The notes beneath the pieces are model-generated. The model was given only the letters and a program-made list of their open reading frames with translations. It was not told the origin of the DNA and ran no database searches. The translations under genes and the position numbers were made by a program. Of a stretch of DNA of 60,000 nt, positions 1 to 21,089 are shown piece after piece (position 1 is the stretch's first letter; each line of letters begins with the position of its first letter). The stretch covers positions 498,001 through 558,000 of the forward strand of contig CM060733.1 of the NCBI GenBank assembly GCA_030704615.1, given 5' to 3'. The stretch is from Takakia lepidozioides (Eukaryota > Streptophyta > Takakiopsida > Takakiales > Takakiaceae).

Positions 1-289
1 CAAGCCATATCGCTGCTCTTGGGTTCTCTTTCTTTCCTCTCATTTCTGGGGCTTCAGTAACCTGTGAGGAAGTTGTCTTTTTAGGGCCAGAGGTTGTACC
101 TGGGTCAATGATTGGGAATGATTGTCAGGTTTGTTCATAATCTGATGCCGTGTAGGATATTCTTCTGAGCAAGATCACATTGTTTGAATCCTGTAAAAGT
201 TCTTATTCCTCCTCCTTTGACTCAATTAGAGATGCTCAAGACATTGGCAACAGGTGTGACCCTTGTTGGGTCTGAATGCGGTGGTGGAA

Positions 290-400
290 ATTTGATGCCA
301 TGCAAGAGATTCAGAGACATCTGGTATACCTGAACCAAACGTATACACAAGGTTGGTCCCACTACTGGAATGAGACTTCAGTGGTGGTAGTGGGCCTCAC
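290..400 (+). repeat. Diverged LINE 3'-end fragment in the last PDAT intron
   Basis: By eye this stretch aligns with the 3' part of the LINE copy at about 10030-10110. Shared blocks are GA(C/T)ATCTGG, then a spacer, then A(C/T)A(C/T)CAAGG and CCCACTACTGGA(A/G)TGAG. It is strongly diverged and lies in the same orientation as the other intronic copies. Confidence 0.35.
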
Positions 401-567
401 TCTGCTTCTCTCTTGTCTCTCCCCTCAACATGCCCTTCTTCAAGCTCATGTGCAAACAGGGACTGTGGCCTGAAGGCTCAAGCAAGCTTTGCCCAATGGG
501 TCCATTTTCTGTGTGTATACAATGTTGTCTTTGTGTCATCTAATTAAGTGAGGAATTGATCATGCAG

Positions 568-1054
568 ACTACCAAATGCACCGGAAATGGAAATCTACTG
601 CATGTATGGTGTGGGGATCCCAACAGAGAGGTCATACATCTACAAGATGTCTCCCTCCACAGACAGTTGCTACATACCTTTCCGTATTGACACATCAGCA
701 GATGGAGATTCAGAGGGATGTCTGAAAGGGGGTGTCCATTTTGTAGATGGCGATGAATCTGTTCCGGTGTTGAGTACAGGGTTCATGTGTGCCAAAGGAT
801 GGCGTGGGAAGACCCGGTTCAACCCTTCCAACAGTGCAACCTTTGTAAGGGAGTATGACCATGCTCCCCCCTCAAACATGTTGCTGGAGGGTCGGGGTAC
901 GCAGAGTGGGAGCCATGTAGACATCATGGGAAATTTTGCATTGATAGAGGACATCTTGAGGGTTGCGGCAGGTTGGACAGGTGATGAGATTGGCGGCGAG
1001 CGAGTCTATTCAGATTTGCCGAAGTGGGTTGATCGCATCAAATTGAAACTATAA
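568..1054 (+). CDS. PDAT: Phospholipid:diacylglycerol acyltransferase (PDAT), last coding exon
   Basis: This is the C-terminal ~160 residues of PDAT, an ER-membrane LCAT-family enzyme. It moves an acyl group from a phospholipid to diacylglycerol, giving triacylglycerol without acyl-CoA. The exon follows a TGCAG acceptor ending at 567 and reads LPNAPEMEIYCMYGVGIPTE, then DGDESVPVLSTGFMCAKGW, GKTRFNP, LEGRGTQSG and HVDIMGNFALIEDILRVAAG, ending at TAA. These blocks match plant PDAT1 as I know it. The DGDESVP aspartate and the HVDIMGN histidine fit the Asp and His of the LCAT Ser-Asp-His triad; the serine exon lies upstream, outside the window. The frame is open with no lesion. The gene converges on GFAT. 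Confidence 0.95.
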
Positions 1055-3024
1055 TTCTATTTGGAACTAAAATTGGAAGTGGGATATTTCTTCAAAATTT
1101 TCACCTCATCCTTGTGAGATGTTTAGTTGAGCCCCCAGTTCGGCAAATGATTTGCTTAGTGCTATACACATTTAATTCAGGTATTCCCTAATACTTTGTA
1201 GGGACATTACTAACAACCGTCTTAGATTGCATTGAAACTATCATGTGGATGCTCTCCCCTTCAAATATTGAGCTATTTACTATGTTTGACTTAAGCTAAG
1301 ATGCATTGCATGTGGCCTCCCAACCATCATGTTTTTTGGAGCTGGGTGTGACATTGGTCTTTGCAATAACTGAATCTGTGCTTTGTTGAGGATCATGCCT
1401 AATCCGAGGCAGGATTTATGCTTTCACAAGACAAAAACAATGACGATGTTAGATATGTGTGAGAGAGAGGTTGAGGTGAACTTGACTTTTGGAGTTGCCA
1501 TTTCCAATGTAAAATACACCCTGTGTGTTTCTGTTGTCCTGGACAGTTACATCATATATGATACGGGTTAGTGGGAATACAGTCCACATATATATATATA
1601 CACAATTCAAAAGCCCTCGCCACATTATGGCATATGTATCTCTTTATCTTTAAATGAATCAGGCCCTTCACACAAGTCCAACATCTGCTGTGCCTGGGCT
1701 GGCAGCCACATTGTAGCATTGCAGTACAGTATGCCAGACAGCCTACAGGAAAGTTTACCTGAAAGAGAGAACGCTGGATTTCCTCCCCCTTCCAGCTTTT
1801 CTTAGCCAGATGTGTAAATGCTAGAGATGGAGCTCCTTAGTTTATCGCCTTGCTTTCTTTAAACAAGTACTGCAGCCATCCCATCTGAAATGTTGCCTAT
1901 ATGATCTTCGAGAGGGCCAGGTTACCATTTTGAATCTGGAAACCTTAACTGGAAGCCTGTTGATAGTGAGATGAAGGCCTCTTGTATGGCTTTCCTGTTG
2001 GATGCAACTATCGGTGCACTTAGGCCCGAGAAAATCTTGTAGGAGTCGTAGTTTTGGTCCTTGTACATGCAAGTGACTTGCATGACCTGCCGTGCGTGAA
2101 ACAATGGATTCGGTGGAGTCAATTTTTCCTGTTGGTTGAAGAGTGGGTTCCACACATATGAAAATGGAAATGGAAAAATGAGGTTTATGATTCAAGACAG
2201 GGTTTGTGAACCATTTCGATGCCCCATTCCACAGCTACTCCTGGGAATCATGCTCCCTGCAACGGCCTCCTTTTCTACCCAGCTTCCTATGAGGATAAGC
2301 TTCAAGTATGATCTACTCTTGGTCTACAAACAGGGTGTTCGGCTCCAAGATCCCATCAAGCTTCCTAGCCAATCGAACATGGGTTCGCGGAACCACCTTT
2401 CCGCAGCCCCTGTCCAAAAGATTTGTGATGTTGAATCCAGCTACCCAGCAATTTGTGGCGAGATTGTTTCAGCTTCATCAGAGTCCAACGCATTCCTCTG
2501 AATGCCACAACATGATGCCCGCCTGCATGAAGGTGGTTGTGCATGGTAACAATGTCTTCGCGGAGGTCAAAAAATTTATGTGCAAGGGAAATGTAACCTT
2601 GAAATGAAACCACCAAAGTCATTTGATGAGTGCACTTTGCACTTTATAACAGACAAAAGGACATTCAAAAGCTGAAAAGATGAACTTGGACTAATTTCTA
2701 TACATTAGATGAACTGATCCCAAAGCTTGGTCTATCTCGATTCACGAATGGGATGGTCAGCCTTGGGTTGGACTAAGATATGTAGCCTTGCTCTCGATAA
2801 AAAGGTTCATTAGGTCCACAGTTAACCTAAAGTCCCTGGAAGTCTGACCCCAACTTCATGACTGTTGGTTTGCGTTCAAACTTCTTACTTTCCCACTCTC
2901 TAATCACGGCGACCTCCCAGCTTCCTAGCTGCTGTACACAATAATTGTTGATTTGAAACCTATACCTGACAAGCAGTCTAAGATTGCAACACAAAAGGCT
3001 AAAACGCAAAAAGATGTTATGGAT
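1055..3024. other. Convergent 3' intergenic region between PDAT and GFAT
   Basis: No recognisable gene. It must hold the 3' UTRs of both genes. There is a short (TA)n microsatellite at about 1588-1602. Minus-strand open frames between 1842 and 2622 are protein-like in places but match nothing I can name and are broken by stops; they may be an old transposon relic. Confidence 0.5.
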
Positions 3025-11333
<8,309 letters not shown>

Positions 11334-13330
11334 CTTCCCCTACTTCTTGACTTGAACTTAGGGTTCGGATCTTTCAGTTGAGCGTGCGTGTGATATAGAG
11401 AAGGTGCGTGAACTCGGTGGCCTCCAACTGCGTCTACAAGAAGTATGAATTATGAGAAGTAGTTAACTCAGACTACAACAGAACCAGAAAGATGAAAAAA
11501 ATGAAAGCCAAGAAGAGAAATAGAAAGAAGAAAGGGATCTTCCTCTAAATTGAGTGTTAGGACGCAATGCTGCACTGGCCGAACAGATACTGGTACATGC
11601 CCCATAGAAAAGCTACCCGCAGAGGAGCGTCGTCGAGATTTCCTTGAAGAGGTTTTCATAGATTGATCTCGGCCTTGCACATTTCGTCTCGTTACTTGAT
11701 CAAATAAAGGAAGAGATAGAGGCTCAAAGGACGTGAATGCTGAGACATGAGTTCCCGGATATGAAAGGTCTACGGACAATGACAATAGATAGACAACAAC
11801 GCGAAGTAAATGCACATAAAAAGGAAAGTTAAAATGAGAAGTAAGGCTTAGAAACTATCAGACTTTAACTCGACTTCTGATACAAACACCACAATTTATC
11901 ACTTCTAAAACCTTTTACGCACGATGAAAATGCGCGAGAGAGAGAGAGACACACAAATATTCCCACAACGAAATCTGCAACGTGGGGAGAAAAACACACC
12001 ACAAAAAAGGAAAAAGTGGGACAAACACCGGTTATGCCTACCTTCAACTACGTTCACTCACAACACAAGTATCTGTTGATTTTTGGAGCTCCGCAGATCA
12101 GAGATTTGAAACTTCAAGAAGCATATAGAAGTGACTCAGTACAACGATCCTATTTCGGGACTTGAAAAGTTCTGGATCTTCAAAGCTCCTGTCTAACACC
12201 TAGGAGCGATATGTTTTTCTAAGTGAGGAGACTCCTGACCGACGCTTTCATGACAGATCTTCCAGGGCCTATGGTGAGCAGGATGTGAGAGAAAGACCGA
12301 TAGCAGCGAGAGAGACTCGCAGGTGGGGCGCGCGTGCAGACGTCCAGGGACGCGGAACGTGGACTTTGTTTTAGCATGTGTTCCTCGCACTTTCTCCCAA
12401 CTATACTGGATGCGCTCCACACCGCAGAATATTCCTGGAATCGAACCCATGACCTTAGAATCTACCTCTTTTGAATCTCTAGAGAATATTCTTATATAAA
12501 ATGTTGAAAACTCTAATTTCCGTTACATGTGAGATTCCAAGCCTCTTCAAGGGATGGAGTCTTTGCCAACCCATTGCGGGTTGTGTCCGGACGGTGCCCT
12601 GCTTTAGGCATCCATGGGTCGGACTTTCCCCAATATTCAATTAGAGTCATGCCAAAGAGCGGGGGTTGGTATGGCATGAGCACAGCGGTGAGCACAACCC
12701 ACGGTCATGAGAGTTTTATGATTTTTTAACCTCGGTCATAGGAGTTATATGTTTTCAGAATGGAATAAAATCATAAGCGGATATAGAGGACTGGTGCATT
12801 TATACGGTACATCTGCACCAATCGAGTGAGGCGAAACCTTCAATAGTGTAGCCAGAAACCCTAAACCTATAGCGGCGGCGGCGAGTTTCGCATTGAGAAA
12901 TACTTGGTGATATGGGCACAAACCTAAGCAGTGGTGGGTTTCGCATTGAGTTAAAAGAAAAAATATCGCAATAATTTCATGCAACGAAAATAAAATAGTT
13001 ACAGTTGATACAAAATACAATTCTAATGCTATTGAAATGTGATGCTAAATAGAACTCGGAAAATGTATTTGTTCCCTCGACCTACAATAACACCAAACAC
13101 ACAGTAAGAAGAAAATATAGCGATATTGATTGAAATGATTCACAAGACAATATAGACAGAATAACAAATTATGATAGTTTTGCTTACTGAAATTTCTTTT
13201 AGCAACAAAGTTAACATGTACATCTGTCATTTAGATCATCAATAAAACCAAGATATTCCTTCTTGTGCCGTGAATTTTATCACAGAATCTGAGAAGGTCT
13301 GATATTGTTTCGCTTTGATAACATCAATGT
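11334..13330. other. GFAT 5' leader/upstream region, no further gene recognised
   Basis: The first ~50-150 bp upstream of the GFAT ATG look like leader sequence. Purine-rich AGAGAG tracts occur near 11938-11950. Scattered short open frames (11468-11815, 12193-12450, 12513-12695, all minus) resemble no family I know. No convincing TATA box was fixed. Confidence 0.4.
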
Positions 13331-13339
13331 CGACAATTT

Positions 13340-14720
13340 TTAGTAATGGATTCAAAGATTGAAAAATGTTTCTCAACACGAAACTCTTGTCTGTCAATGA
13401 ATTTGTTCAAAGCACTACATGCATTTGAACAAATATGGAGGGATATGAACTAAAAGATTTGAAATACTTCGCTGTAACAAAAGAGTTTCTCAACACGAAA
13501 CTCTTATCCGACTGTGGTTAGTACAAAAACCTGCATACTTTTGAATTAATATGGATGGATACGAACTAAAGGATTTAAACTCTTTTGCCATAAAAAATGA
13601 GTTTCTCAACACGAAAATGTTGTCTGACAGTGTTATGGTTTAAGAATCTGCATGCTTTAGAACTGGAGGGATACGAACTCAGAGATATGAACTGCTAGTT
13701 CGGCGTAGCAAAAAAGTTTCTCAACATGAAACTCTTCTCTAACAGTGTTTTTGTTCAAAAATGTGCATGTTTTGAACCAATATGGAGGGACATGCATTGA
13801 GAGATTTAAATTGTTTTGTCATAACAAAAGAGTTTCTCAACACGAAACTTTTCTCTGACAGTGTTTTTGTTCAAAAACTTACATGCTTTTGAACCAATAT
13901 GGAGGGACGTGGACTGATAGATTTGAATTGCTTCGTCATAAGAAAAGAGTTTCTCAACACGAAACTCTTCTCTGGCAGTGTTTTTGTTCAAAAACCTGCA
14001 TGTTTTGAACCAATATGGAGGGATATGGACTGAGAGATTTAAATTGCTTCACCACAACAAAAGAGTTTCTTAGCACGAAACTCTTCTCTAACAGTGTTTT
14101 GGTTCAAAAACCTGCAAGATTTTGAACCAATATGGAGGGATATGGACTGAGAGATTTAAATTGCTTCGCAATAACAAAAGAGTTTCTCAGCACGAAACTC
14201 TTCTCTAACAGTGTTTTGGTTCAAAAACCTGCATGATTTTCGAATCAATATGGAGGGGAATGGACGGAGGGATTTGAATTGCTTCTCCATAACAAAAGAG
14301 TTTCTCAACACGAAACTCTTCTCTGACAATGTTTTTGTTAAAAAACCTACATGCTTTTGAACCAATATGGAGGGGAATGGACTGAGGGATTTGAATTGTT
14401 TTGCCATAACAAAAGAGTTTCTCAACATGAAACTTTTCTCGGACATTGTTTTTGTTCAAAAACCTGCATGCTTTTGAACCAATATAGAGGGGAATGGACG
14501 GAGGGATTTGAATTGCTTCGCCATATAAAAGAGTTTCTCAACACGAAACTCTTCTGTGACAGTGTTTTTGTGCAAAAACCTGCATGCTTTTGAACCAATA
14601 TGGAGGGACGTGGACTGAGAGATTTGAATTGCTTCGTCGTAGCAAAAGAGTTTCTCAACAGGAAACTCTTCTGGGACAGTGTTTTTGTTCAAAAACCTAC
14701 ATGTTCTTGAACCAATATCA
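13340..14720. repeat. 116-117 bp satellite array, left part (12 units)
   Basis: The block TCTCAACACG(A) recurs at 13371, 13488, 13604, 13719, 13835, 13952, 14068, 14185, 14303, 14420, 14536 and 14653, so the period is 115-118 bp. Each unit has a hairpin AAGAGTTTC-TCAACAC-GAAACTCTT (9-bp stem), then TTTTTGTTCAAAAACCT and CCAATATGGAGGG. Because 117 is 39 codons, long minus-strand open frames arise, but the mixed 116/117 spacing breaks them. I regard it as non-coding. The array stops at CCAATAT near 14719. Confidence 0.93.
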
Positions 14721-14741
14721 TATATGTTTTCGGCCACCGGA

Positions 14742-14996
14742 TCATATGACGGAATTAATGCACTCTTCCATTATATCCAAAAACCCTTCGTGAATTTTGA
14801 TCTCCGGTACCAACACTTCTTTTATATGAACCGCAACATCATGTGGCTCAAAACAAACCAGTAATCTTTTTGCAACGATAATGCCATCAGTACTTATTAA
14901 TTCAACAAGCTTGATTCTGCAATCTGTACAAAACATTGACTTATTTATTAGTATTTCATAGTAACAAGTTATTTTACAGATATTAAATTCATGCAA
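14742..14996 (-). pseudogene. Possible plant-transposase fragment
   Basis: An open stretch reading KLVELISTDGIIVAKRLL, then EVLVPEIKIHEGFLDIMEEC. It loosely resembles the 'VAKG...EV.V' block of plant TnpA/transposase_24-like proteins associated with En/Spm elements. Only one block matches and no start is evident, so the identity is doubtful. It lies immediately right of the satellite break. Confidence 0.25.
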
Positions 14997-15420
14997 CTTT
15001 GAGTTTAGTAATTATAATTCTTGAGTTTTGTTATTCATAAAAAGATAAAGGTAACATTTCAACATATGTTAGGATGTAGGGTGTTTATATTGTGTACATA
15101 TCAATAACCGTAGTGCATGATTTATTGTACCGTACTTTATATATGACTGAATTTAGAACATAATTTATTTTATGACCAAATCACAATTTAATCTTAATAA
15201 ATATTATTTGTAACATTAATCTAACCAATTCTACATATATGTCAAATTTTACACTTCCAAAAGATAAAAATATACTTAAAACTATTGCAATAAGATACAC
15301 ATATTATTTTCAAATTATATGAATAATATTTTAGTATGTGTATTTTTTAGCATTTCTAATAATACAAACATATTTTCAGGCAATAAACAAAATATCTATC
15401 CAATCCATATGATTTATTAA
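14997..15420. other. AT-rich stretch without a gene
   Basis: Very AT-rich, only short open frames, no recognised repeat or RNA. Confidence 0.5.
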
Positions 15421-15615
15421 TAGTTTTTTTTTTTTCCAAAAAGAAACCTAGGAGCGATAACCCACAAATTCAGGCCCTAACCCACCCTTTTTCATCATGG
15501 GCCATGAGACCTACAGGACGATCAACACCCAAGCATATCATCACGAGTAATCCTACACACGTTGCAGGATACCAGGGCGACACAGTGCACTTACCAACTG
15601 AGCTACCAGCCCATG
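15421..15615 (-). mobile_element. tRNA-derived SINE, copy 1
   Basis: Read on the minus strand it starts with a tRNA-like head (GGCTGGTAGCTCAGTTGGTA, an A-box) and ends GGCCTGAATTTGTGGGTTAT, CGCTCCTAGGTTTC and an A-run (T-run at 15424-15435 on plus). The tail matches the SINE at 55627-55845. The B-box region is degenerate. Confidence 0.75.
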
Positions 15616-15629
15616 TGCGAATTTTATAT

Positions 15630-16075
15630 TGTGCCACGTGGCGCAGCAAGAAGAGGCGCTGCCAAAAAACTAAATAAAAATAAAAATAAAAATTGACAAA
15701 AAAATAAAAAGAATTGAGTTTTAAATTGTGCCACATGGCGCAGCGTGGCGCTCCGCATAATGCTGCCACGTGGCTCAGCGCAGACAGACGCAACCAGGAA
15801 AATATTTTTTACATTTGTTTTTAAAGAAATTAGAAAATAAACTATTTTCTATCGCTGACGGCGCCCTCTCGACTCCGCCACGTGGCCCAAAGCGGACAGG
15901 CGCCGCCTCAAAAGTTATAATTAATTATATTAATTATATTAAACCAGATTTTTCATCACTGGCACATGGCGGTTCCACGCAGCGGGACGCGGACGAGCGC
16001 AACCCACCGAAAAAAAAAAAAAAAAAAAAAAAAAAACTGCGCCATATGATTCTACCACGCGGCGCGACGGGGATG
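15630..16075. repeat. Reiterated CCACGTGGCGC palindromic modules
   Basis: About six degenerate modules with a CACGTG-type core followed by CGC-rich sequence occur near 15634, 15731, 15767, 15877, 15972 and 16052, separated by AT-rich spacers, roughly 40-110 bp apart. Similar modules recur at about 29150-29250. An A-run of about 26 lies at 16011-16036. Confidence 0.6.
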
Positions 16076-16359
16076 GGCACCACCATATATATGAAGAAAT
16101 TTTGGTTTGTGGATGGGACGTTGGTTGTGGTGCACACACGACATACCATTATGGTGCGTCAATTATGGTGCTCCATAACTATGATTTTTCTATAATTAAT
16201 AGTGGTCAGTCTTTTTTGGTTCCTATATAAGAGGTCACCCCATATGCATGTTCATTTGCAACAGCCGTCCAAACTTGGAATGGAGAGCAAAGTGGAGTAC
16301 TGGCGCGAACGTCAACAACAAGTGTGATTTTCAGGATAGTGTGGGGGTGTTGGGTACGC
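16048..16359 (+). repeat. Left copy of ~310 bp direct repeat flanking the MULE
   Basis: Matches 29214-29535 in the same orientation. Shared landmarks are GAAGAAAT(T/C)TTGGTTTGTGG, ACATACCATTATGGTGCGTC, the TATA-like TTTTTTGGTTCCTATATAAG, CCGTCCAAACTTGGA and GGCGCGAACGTCAACAACAA. It looks like an LTR- or promoter-type sequence. It ends exactly where the MULE begins. Confidence 0.8.
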
Positions 16360-16652
16360 CTCTCATTTTAAGATAATAGGGTCTTCAATGGGCACGTGCG
16401 ATGTGGCCGATGGGCCCCGCGCACGGACGCCCGGCTCCCCAGCACCCCGCCCGCCGCTGCGCGCGGTCGCCCAGCCGCGGGCGCGGCTGCAGCAACCGCG
16501 CCCGCGCGGCTAGTCCCCCGCCCATGAGTCCGCTGCCCTCCAGTCTGCCCGCCAGTCCGCTAGCCAGTCCCCTGCCATCCAGTCCGCTGACGGCGCAAGA
16601 TCGCCACCGTCCATTCCCGTAACCCATCTGAGCCCTCCATTTTTAGGGCTGC
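16360..16652 (+). repeat. MULE left terminal inverted repeat
   Basis: Inverted match to 28346-28696 through TCTTCAATGGGCACGTG, the GC-rich GCGCACGGACGCCCGGCTCC block, CCCGCCCATGAGTCCGCTGC and ATCCAGTCCGCTGACGGCGC. It contains the same AGTCTG/AGTCCG words that fill the element's introns. Confidence 0.9.
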
Positions 16653-18375
16653 GAAAATGGCAATGATCTTCCCACCAAATCCCGGCCGCTCTCTTTTGAC
16701 GGCTGTTTGTTGTCCGATGTTGCGGTAGGCGTTTCCATGCACGCGACTGTTTCTCTTTTGCGCGTGATGTTCATGATGATGATGAAGCGTGTGCTTGAAC
16801 ATGAGAAGACTGTCTGGGCACTATAGCCACCATCGTGCATATGCTTCCACTATTTTTGCCTTCTTGTTGTGCTTTCGGAAACCTTCGTTTTATGGTTTGG
16901 TTCTATGTCATAAATATGGAAAATGCGGACATCTGTCGTCGATAACGTCCTCTGCTTGTGATCCGTCATGATACGTTTAGCCCCTTCATACTGCATCCCT
17001 CATGAGAGCCTTCACAAGTTTAGTTCGTTAAAGGAACCCATGGGTAACATGGGCGCGAAAATGGTGGAAGCGTATGCACATGGGGGCGTGTATTGCAGAT
17101 TTCGTATTGGACGATGGGGCTGTTTATGTGACCAAGTATAGCGGCTTGCATCCGTCGTGCATAAGTTGTGGAAAAGGGTGGAGAATCTGAAGAAACCCAG
17201 CTTTGTGATGGATCCACATGGTATTATATAAGGGATGGCAGCACTAAAAAGCAATTCGAGTCGTCAAGGAACACCATCTAGTCGTAAGGTCCTCAAACAT
17301 CCACACGCACCTGTTGAATGCAGATGTCTGAGCCACGACGGGAGTAGGTGCAGAATCAGTACATTGTCGCATATGTCAGGAGACGGACCAGGCTGAGACA
17401 ATTGCATCTGCAAATACGCGTGGATGTTTGAGGTCCGTTGTGTCGCGAGTCTGTTCACAGTGGGTCCGCTGGCCCGTCAGTGCTCCGGATATTCCCCTTA
17501 TCGCATGCATAACAGTCAGTTTGGAGGCGGTCTGCTGGAAGTCCGTCTGTTGGGATATCAGTCTGTCGCACTTGTGAATTTGTCAGTCTGTTGTGTCGGA
17601 AGTCTGTTGCACTAAGTCTGTTTGACTTCTTATTTTCCCTCCGGTCAGTCTTTTGGCTTGTTCTCCCGCCAGTCTGCCGAAACGTCCGTCTGCTGGACGT
17701 AGAAGGAGGAAAGTGGGCATGGCACTGCCAACGTGCCGCGATTTCACAGGCGCCAACTATCCGCCGTCATCGCATTGAATACGTCCACCGAACGAACGCA
17801 TCGTACTAAATTCATCCACGGTCCTCGCAAGTGCAGCAGACTCATTTCCCATCGAGCCGAGAGTCCACCGGATTGCCAGTCCAGCGGACTATTCGCTTTG
17901 CTGAGGCGAAGCGGCTTCATATTGGAGGCACTTCCCTGCCAGCGGAATGAAGACAAAAGAGAGTAAGGGGAGAACAGGAAAGTCGAACAAACACAAAGTC
18001 GAACAGACTGATGCATGCACAGTCCAACAGACTGATATCCATACTTTCTTCTCATGTTCCATGTGCGATCGACTCCATTCTCTTCGCGCTTGTTTCTTCG
18101 CACTGTTTTGCACTGTTTTGTTTTCCTCTTTGCGTTTCCATCACCGTAACGAAAGACGACCGTTCTTCCCCAGGTGTGGAGAGTCGCGGTGAGGCGCAAA
18201 GTGTCGCAAACACGCTCGCCTTCGTAACAACTCGAAGTTCATCGGCTCGGTGAGGTTTTCACTTGCTGCAGTGTTTCCATTCCATTATGTGTCCTCTTCT
18301 TGCTTAGGGTGAGTCTTTTCATAGGACTTCTATCTGTTGCTCATTGTCCTTCCACTTTCGTTTCATTCTGCAGCG
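16653..18375. other. MULE left interior: 5' region of the Ulp1 gene
   Basis: No protein recognised. AGTCTG/GTCTGTTG words are dense at 17440-17700 on the plus strand. A probable 5'-UTR intron ends at TTTCATTCTGCAG just before the ATG at 18376; a donor GCTCG|GTGAGG lies near 18250. Confidence 0.5.
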
Positions 18376-21089
18376 ATGGATGATGCTTGTGAAAAGGGTG
18401 GAGTGGACTGGGTGGATTTTGTGCACCAAACCAAACTGAAGAAGGAGCGAAGGTACTGGTACTCACCAGACGAGTTTGATCATAAAATAGTAGAAGCATT
18501 TGTAGACCTCCGCGCCCGGAAGCCCAAAAACTCGAATTGGCAGAAGGACAAGCTCTTCTGTCCCTTCTGTGAAGAGGTTATCAAGGACAAAATCCAACTA
18601 AATCGGCATTGTGTTGACACGGGTTGCAAGGAGACTGTTGCAATGATTCCACGGGATTTCAAGCCTTGGCCGATACTGAAAGAAATGTCGATTGTCAAAG
18701 AGGCCACAATGCGCTTGCGCGGATCAGTGCTTGACCCCCGCACTTTGGAATTAGACGAAGTGCGCGCACGGTATGGCGTCCATTGTGGTGGCCCGTCAAT
18801 GGAGGATTTTGCAAGTGCAGGGAACGTCGGACGCTCCCAGAAAACGTAAACTGAGTGATGGGGCCCAAAAGAAGGAGAGGCAAAAAAAAAAGAATGCTGC
18901 AAGGTCTGCTCGCGAGGCAAGGGCAAAATCCACGCAACAGACTGAACCCCGTCTTGGGCGGCAGACCCACACCATCAGTACTGATACTGAAAGTGAATTT
19001 GCTCAAGGCCTGGAAGGGGTGACAAGTCCAGTGGACATTGACTTGCCTGACCAGACTCGGCAGCAGACTCACACAAATATCGCGACCTATGCCATCGGTT
19101 TAGGGTCAAAACCAAAAACTCAACAGAGCACTGAAGGGCCAGTCTGCCCTGGCACATTGCGCCTCGTTGACTTTGGGCTTTTCCCACCTGAGTGCCCACC
19201 AATTGGGGATCCAGACTTCTTCCGTTATTTCTACACAGTTGCCCAGTCAGGTCTGCTACGCACATTCACCCGACAGGCGGAACAGAACTGGTTGAACAGC
19301 TTTGAAGATGAAGATGACGATGATGAAGTAGAGGAGGTAATGGTCAGTCTGACCGCCCAGTCTGTTCTCTGTGCTGTTTGAGTCCATCATCGGGGGGTCA
19401 CGTTGCCTATTCAGTCTGGTCAGTCCGTTGCGTTCTCTCCTCACTCCGCTGGCTCACTCCGCTTGTCAGTTAGTCTGTTTTATATCGCTGCATTACTTAC
19501 TGAGTCCGTTTGTCAGTCCACTGGTATAGTCTACTAGTTGCCTCCACCCTACATACGCACGTTACAGTCTGCTGGTCTGTGAGTCCAGTCCGCTGCATGA
19601 GGTGAATATAGAGTCCACGTCTATGTTCCTGACGTCCAAGTTCTCTGCCGGGTACCAGGATGAACGTGTTTTTATTCGTAGGGCCATTCAGGCTTGGCGG
19701 ATACCTAGCAATGATGCTCCTTTACAAGCGACTGCAGTGCGTGCGGAAGTGGACCGCGTGGAAGAGTACATATTATTGAAGTATCATGGGTCATCTGCTG
19801 CTATAGCGGCATTACATATTCAAGACGCGTCGGGGGGGAATGCGTTTGGGACAGCCGAGTCTGCCATCCAGCAGACTCCCATTCAGCAGGCCGTCATCCA
19901 GCAGACTCCCGTTCAGCAGCCTGTCATCCAGCATACTCCCAACGAGCAGCCTGCCATCCTGCAGACTCCTCTCCAGGAGCCCATCATGCAACCCATGCCA
20001 ATGGGAAGTCCTGTCATCCAACAGACAACGGACCAGCAGACTGCCTTTCTCTCACATAGCATGGCGCTTTTTGCAGTTTGGCAATCGCCATCACCGGTAA
20101 TTCGACCCGGAGCTGAAGACCTCACACTTCTCCGGCTTAGGGTGGGAGAAATTAATCCCCATTTGGATTGGCATAATGAGCTCCACCGGATTGTTGCGGA
20201 CCGCCGGTGGTCATTTGTACCCTTTCATTATTCCATGGAGTTTTCTATTGAGGAAGCCAATCATGTTCTAGAAGCCGCCTCTACTGTTGCCATTGAAGCC
20301 ACAAGCGACCAAAATGCGTCGCCTCTACTTGTGCAACTGATTCTCATGGATGACCCACGGCCTGAAGACCTCAGACATATGCCTATGGCACATCCAACCT
20401 TTGGGATGCGAAGAAAACACTTGTTCGGATTGACTGAGGAGGACTTTGAGCGCATGGCAGCTTCCTTCCTACAACACAGATGGATGCAATTTGGCAATTT
20501 CCGCTCATACAACAAGATGATGAAGGATCTGCATAGTTTGAGGATGGACTTACTCCATGGAACAGACCATTCACAGAAGTTTGTGGTGGATGACGCATTG
20601 CACTGGTTTGCATTGGTGATGGAGCGAGCAGTATTCAACATTGTTTTGCAGAACCCCAATGTCTTCAAAGTCTTGTGGTGTGGGATCCCAACTGAAGACC
20701 GCATCGGCGCCATTGCTCATCTCGATGGAGCATGCCTGTGCCGGCAAATCAAGGACATTGGCCTCGTCGGAAATCTCTTGGAAGGTAAAATGTTATGGGC
20801 AACTTTCGTGTTTCAGCTCAATTTCTTTTGCCAACTTTTTTACAAGTTCATATTTGCATAAACATGTGTTGCAGGGCGAGTTGATCTGGGAGACAAACAA
20901 GTGCAGGCTGCTTTCGACTCTTTTGCCAGAGGTGCAAGGGACTTTGTCCTGGATTTACAAGGAGTTCGGGAGACAGGCCACAAGAATGTCGAACAACATA
21001 TTCCCCACGACACATGTGGGCAGACTGCCCAAGTCATGGAGACCGAGCATGTGCACCAGACCGTCTCGGGTAATAGGCCGGATCACTCC

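Noticed and set aside
1842-2622. Protein-coding gene between PDAT and GFAT
   Set aside because: Frames change every 200-300 bp with stops, and no domain is recognisable; this is likely 3' UTR or an old relic.
13806-14737. Long minus-strand open frames with ~39-residue repeats (FRVEKLFCY...)
   Set aside because: They come from a 116-117 bp satellite; unit lengths vary, frames break, and no start or domain is consistent.
15596-15614. tRNA gene suggested by GAGCTACCAGCC / TAGCTCAGTTGG
   Set aside because: Only the A-box half folds like a tRNA; it is the head of a SINE with a shared 3' tail and A-run. The same holds for 55800-55843.
17020-17966. Short open frames on both strands in the MULE left arm
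   Set aside because: All under ~80 codons, overlapping, and made largely of the AGTCTG repeat; no conserved protein.
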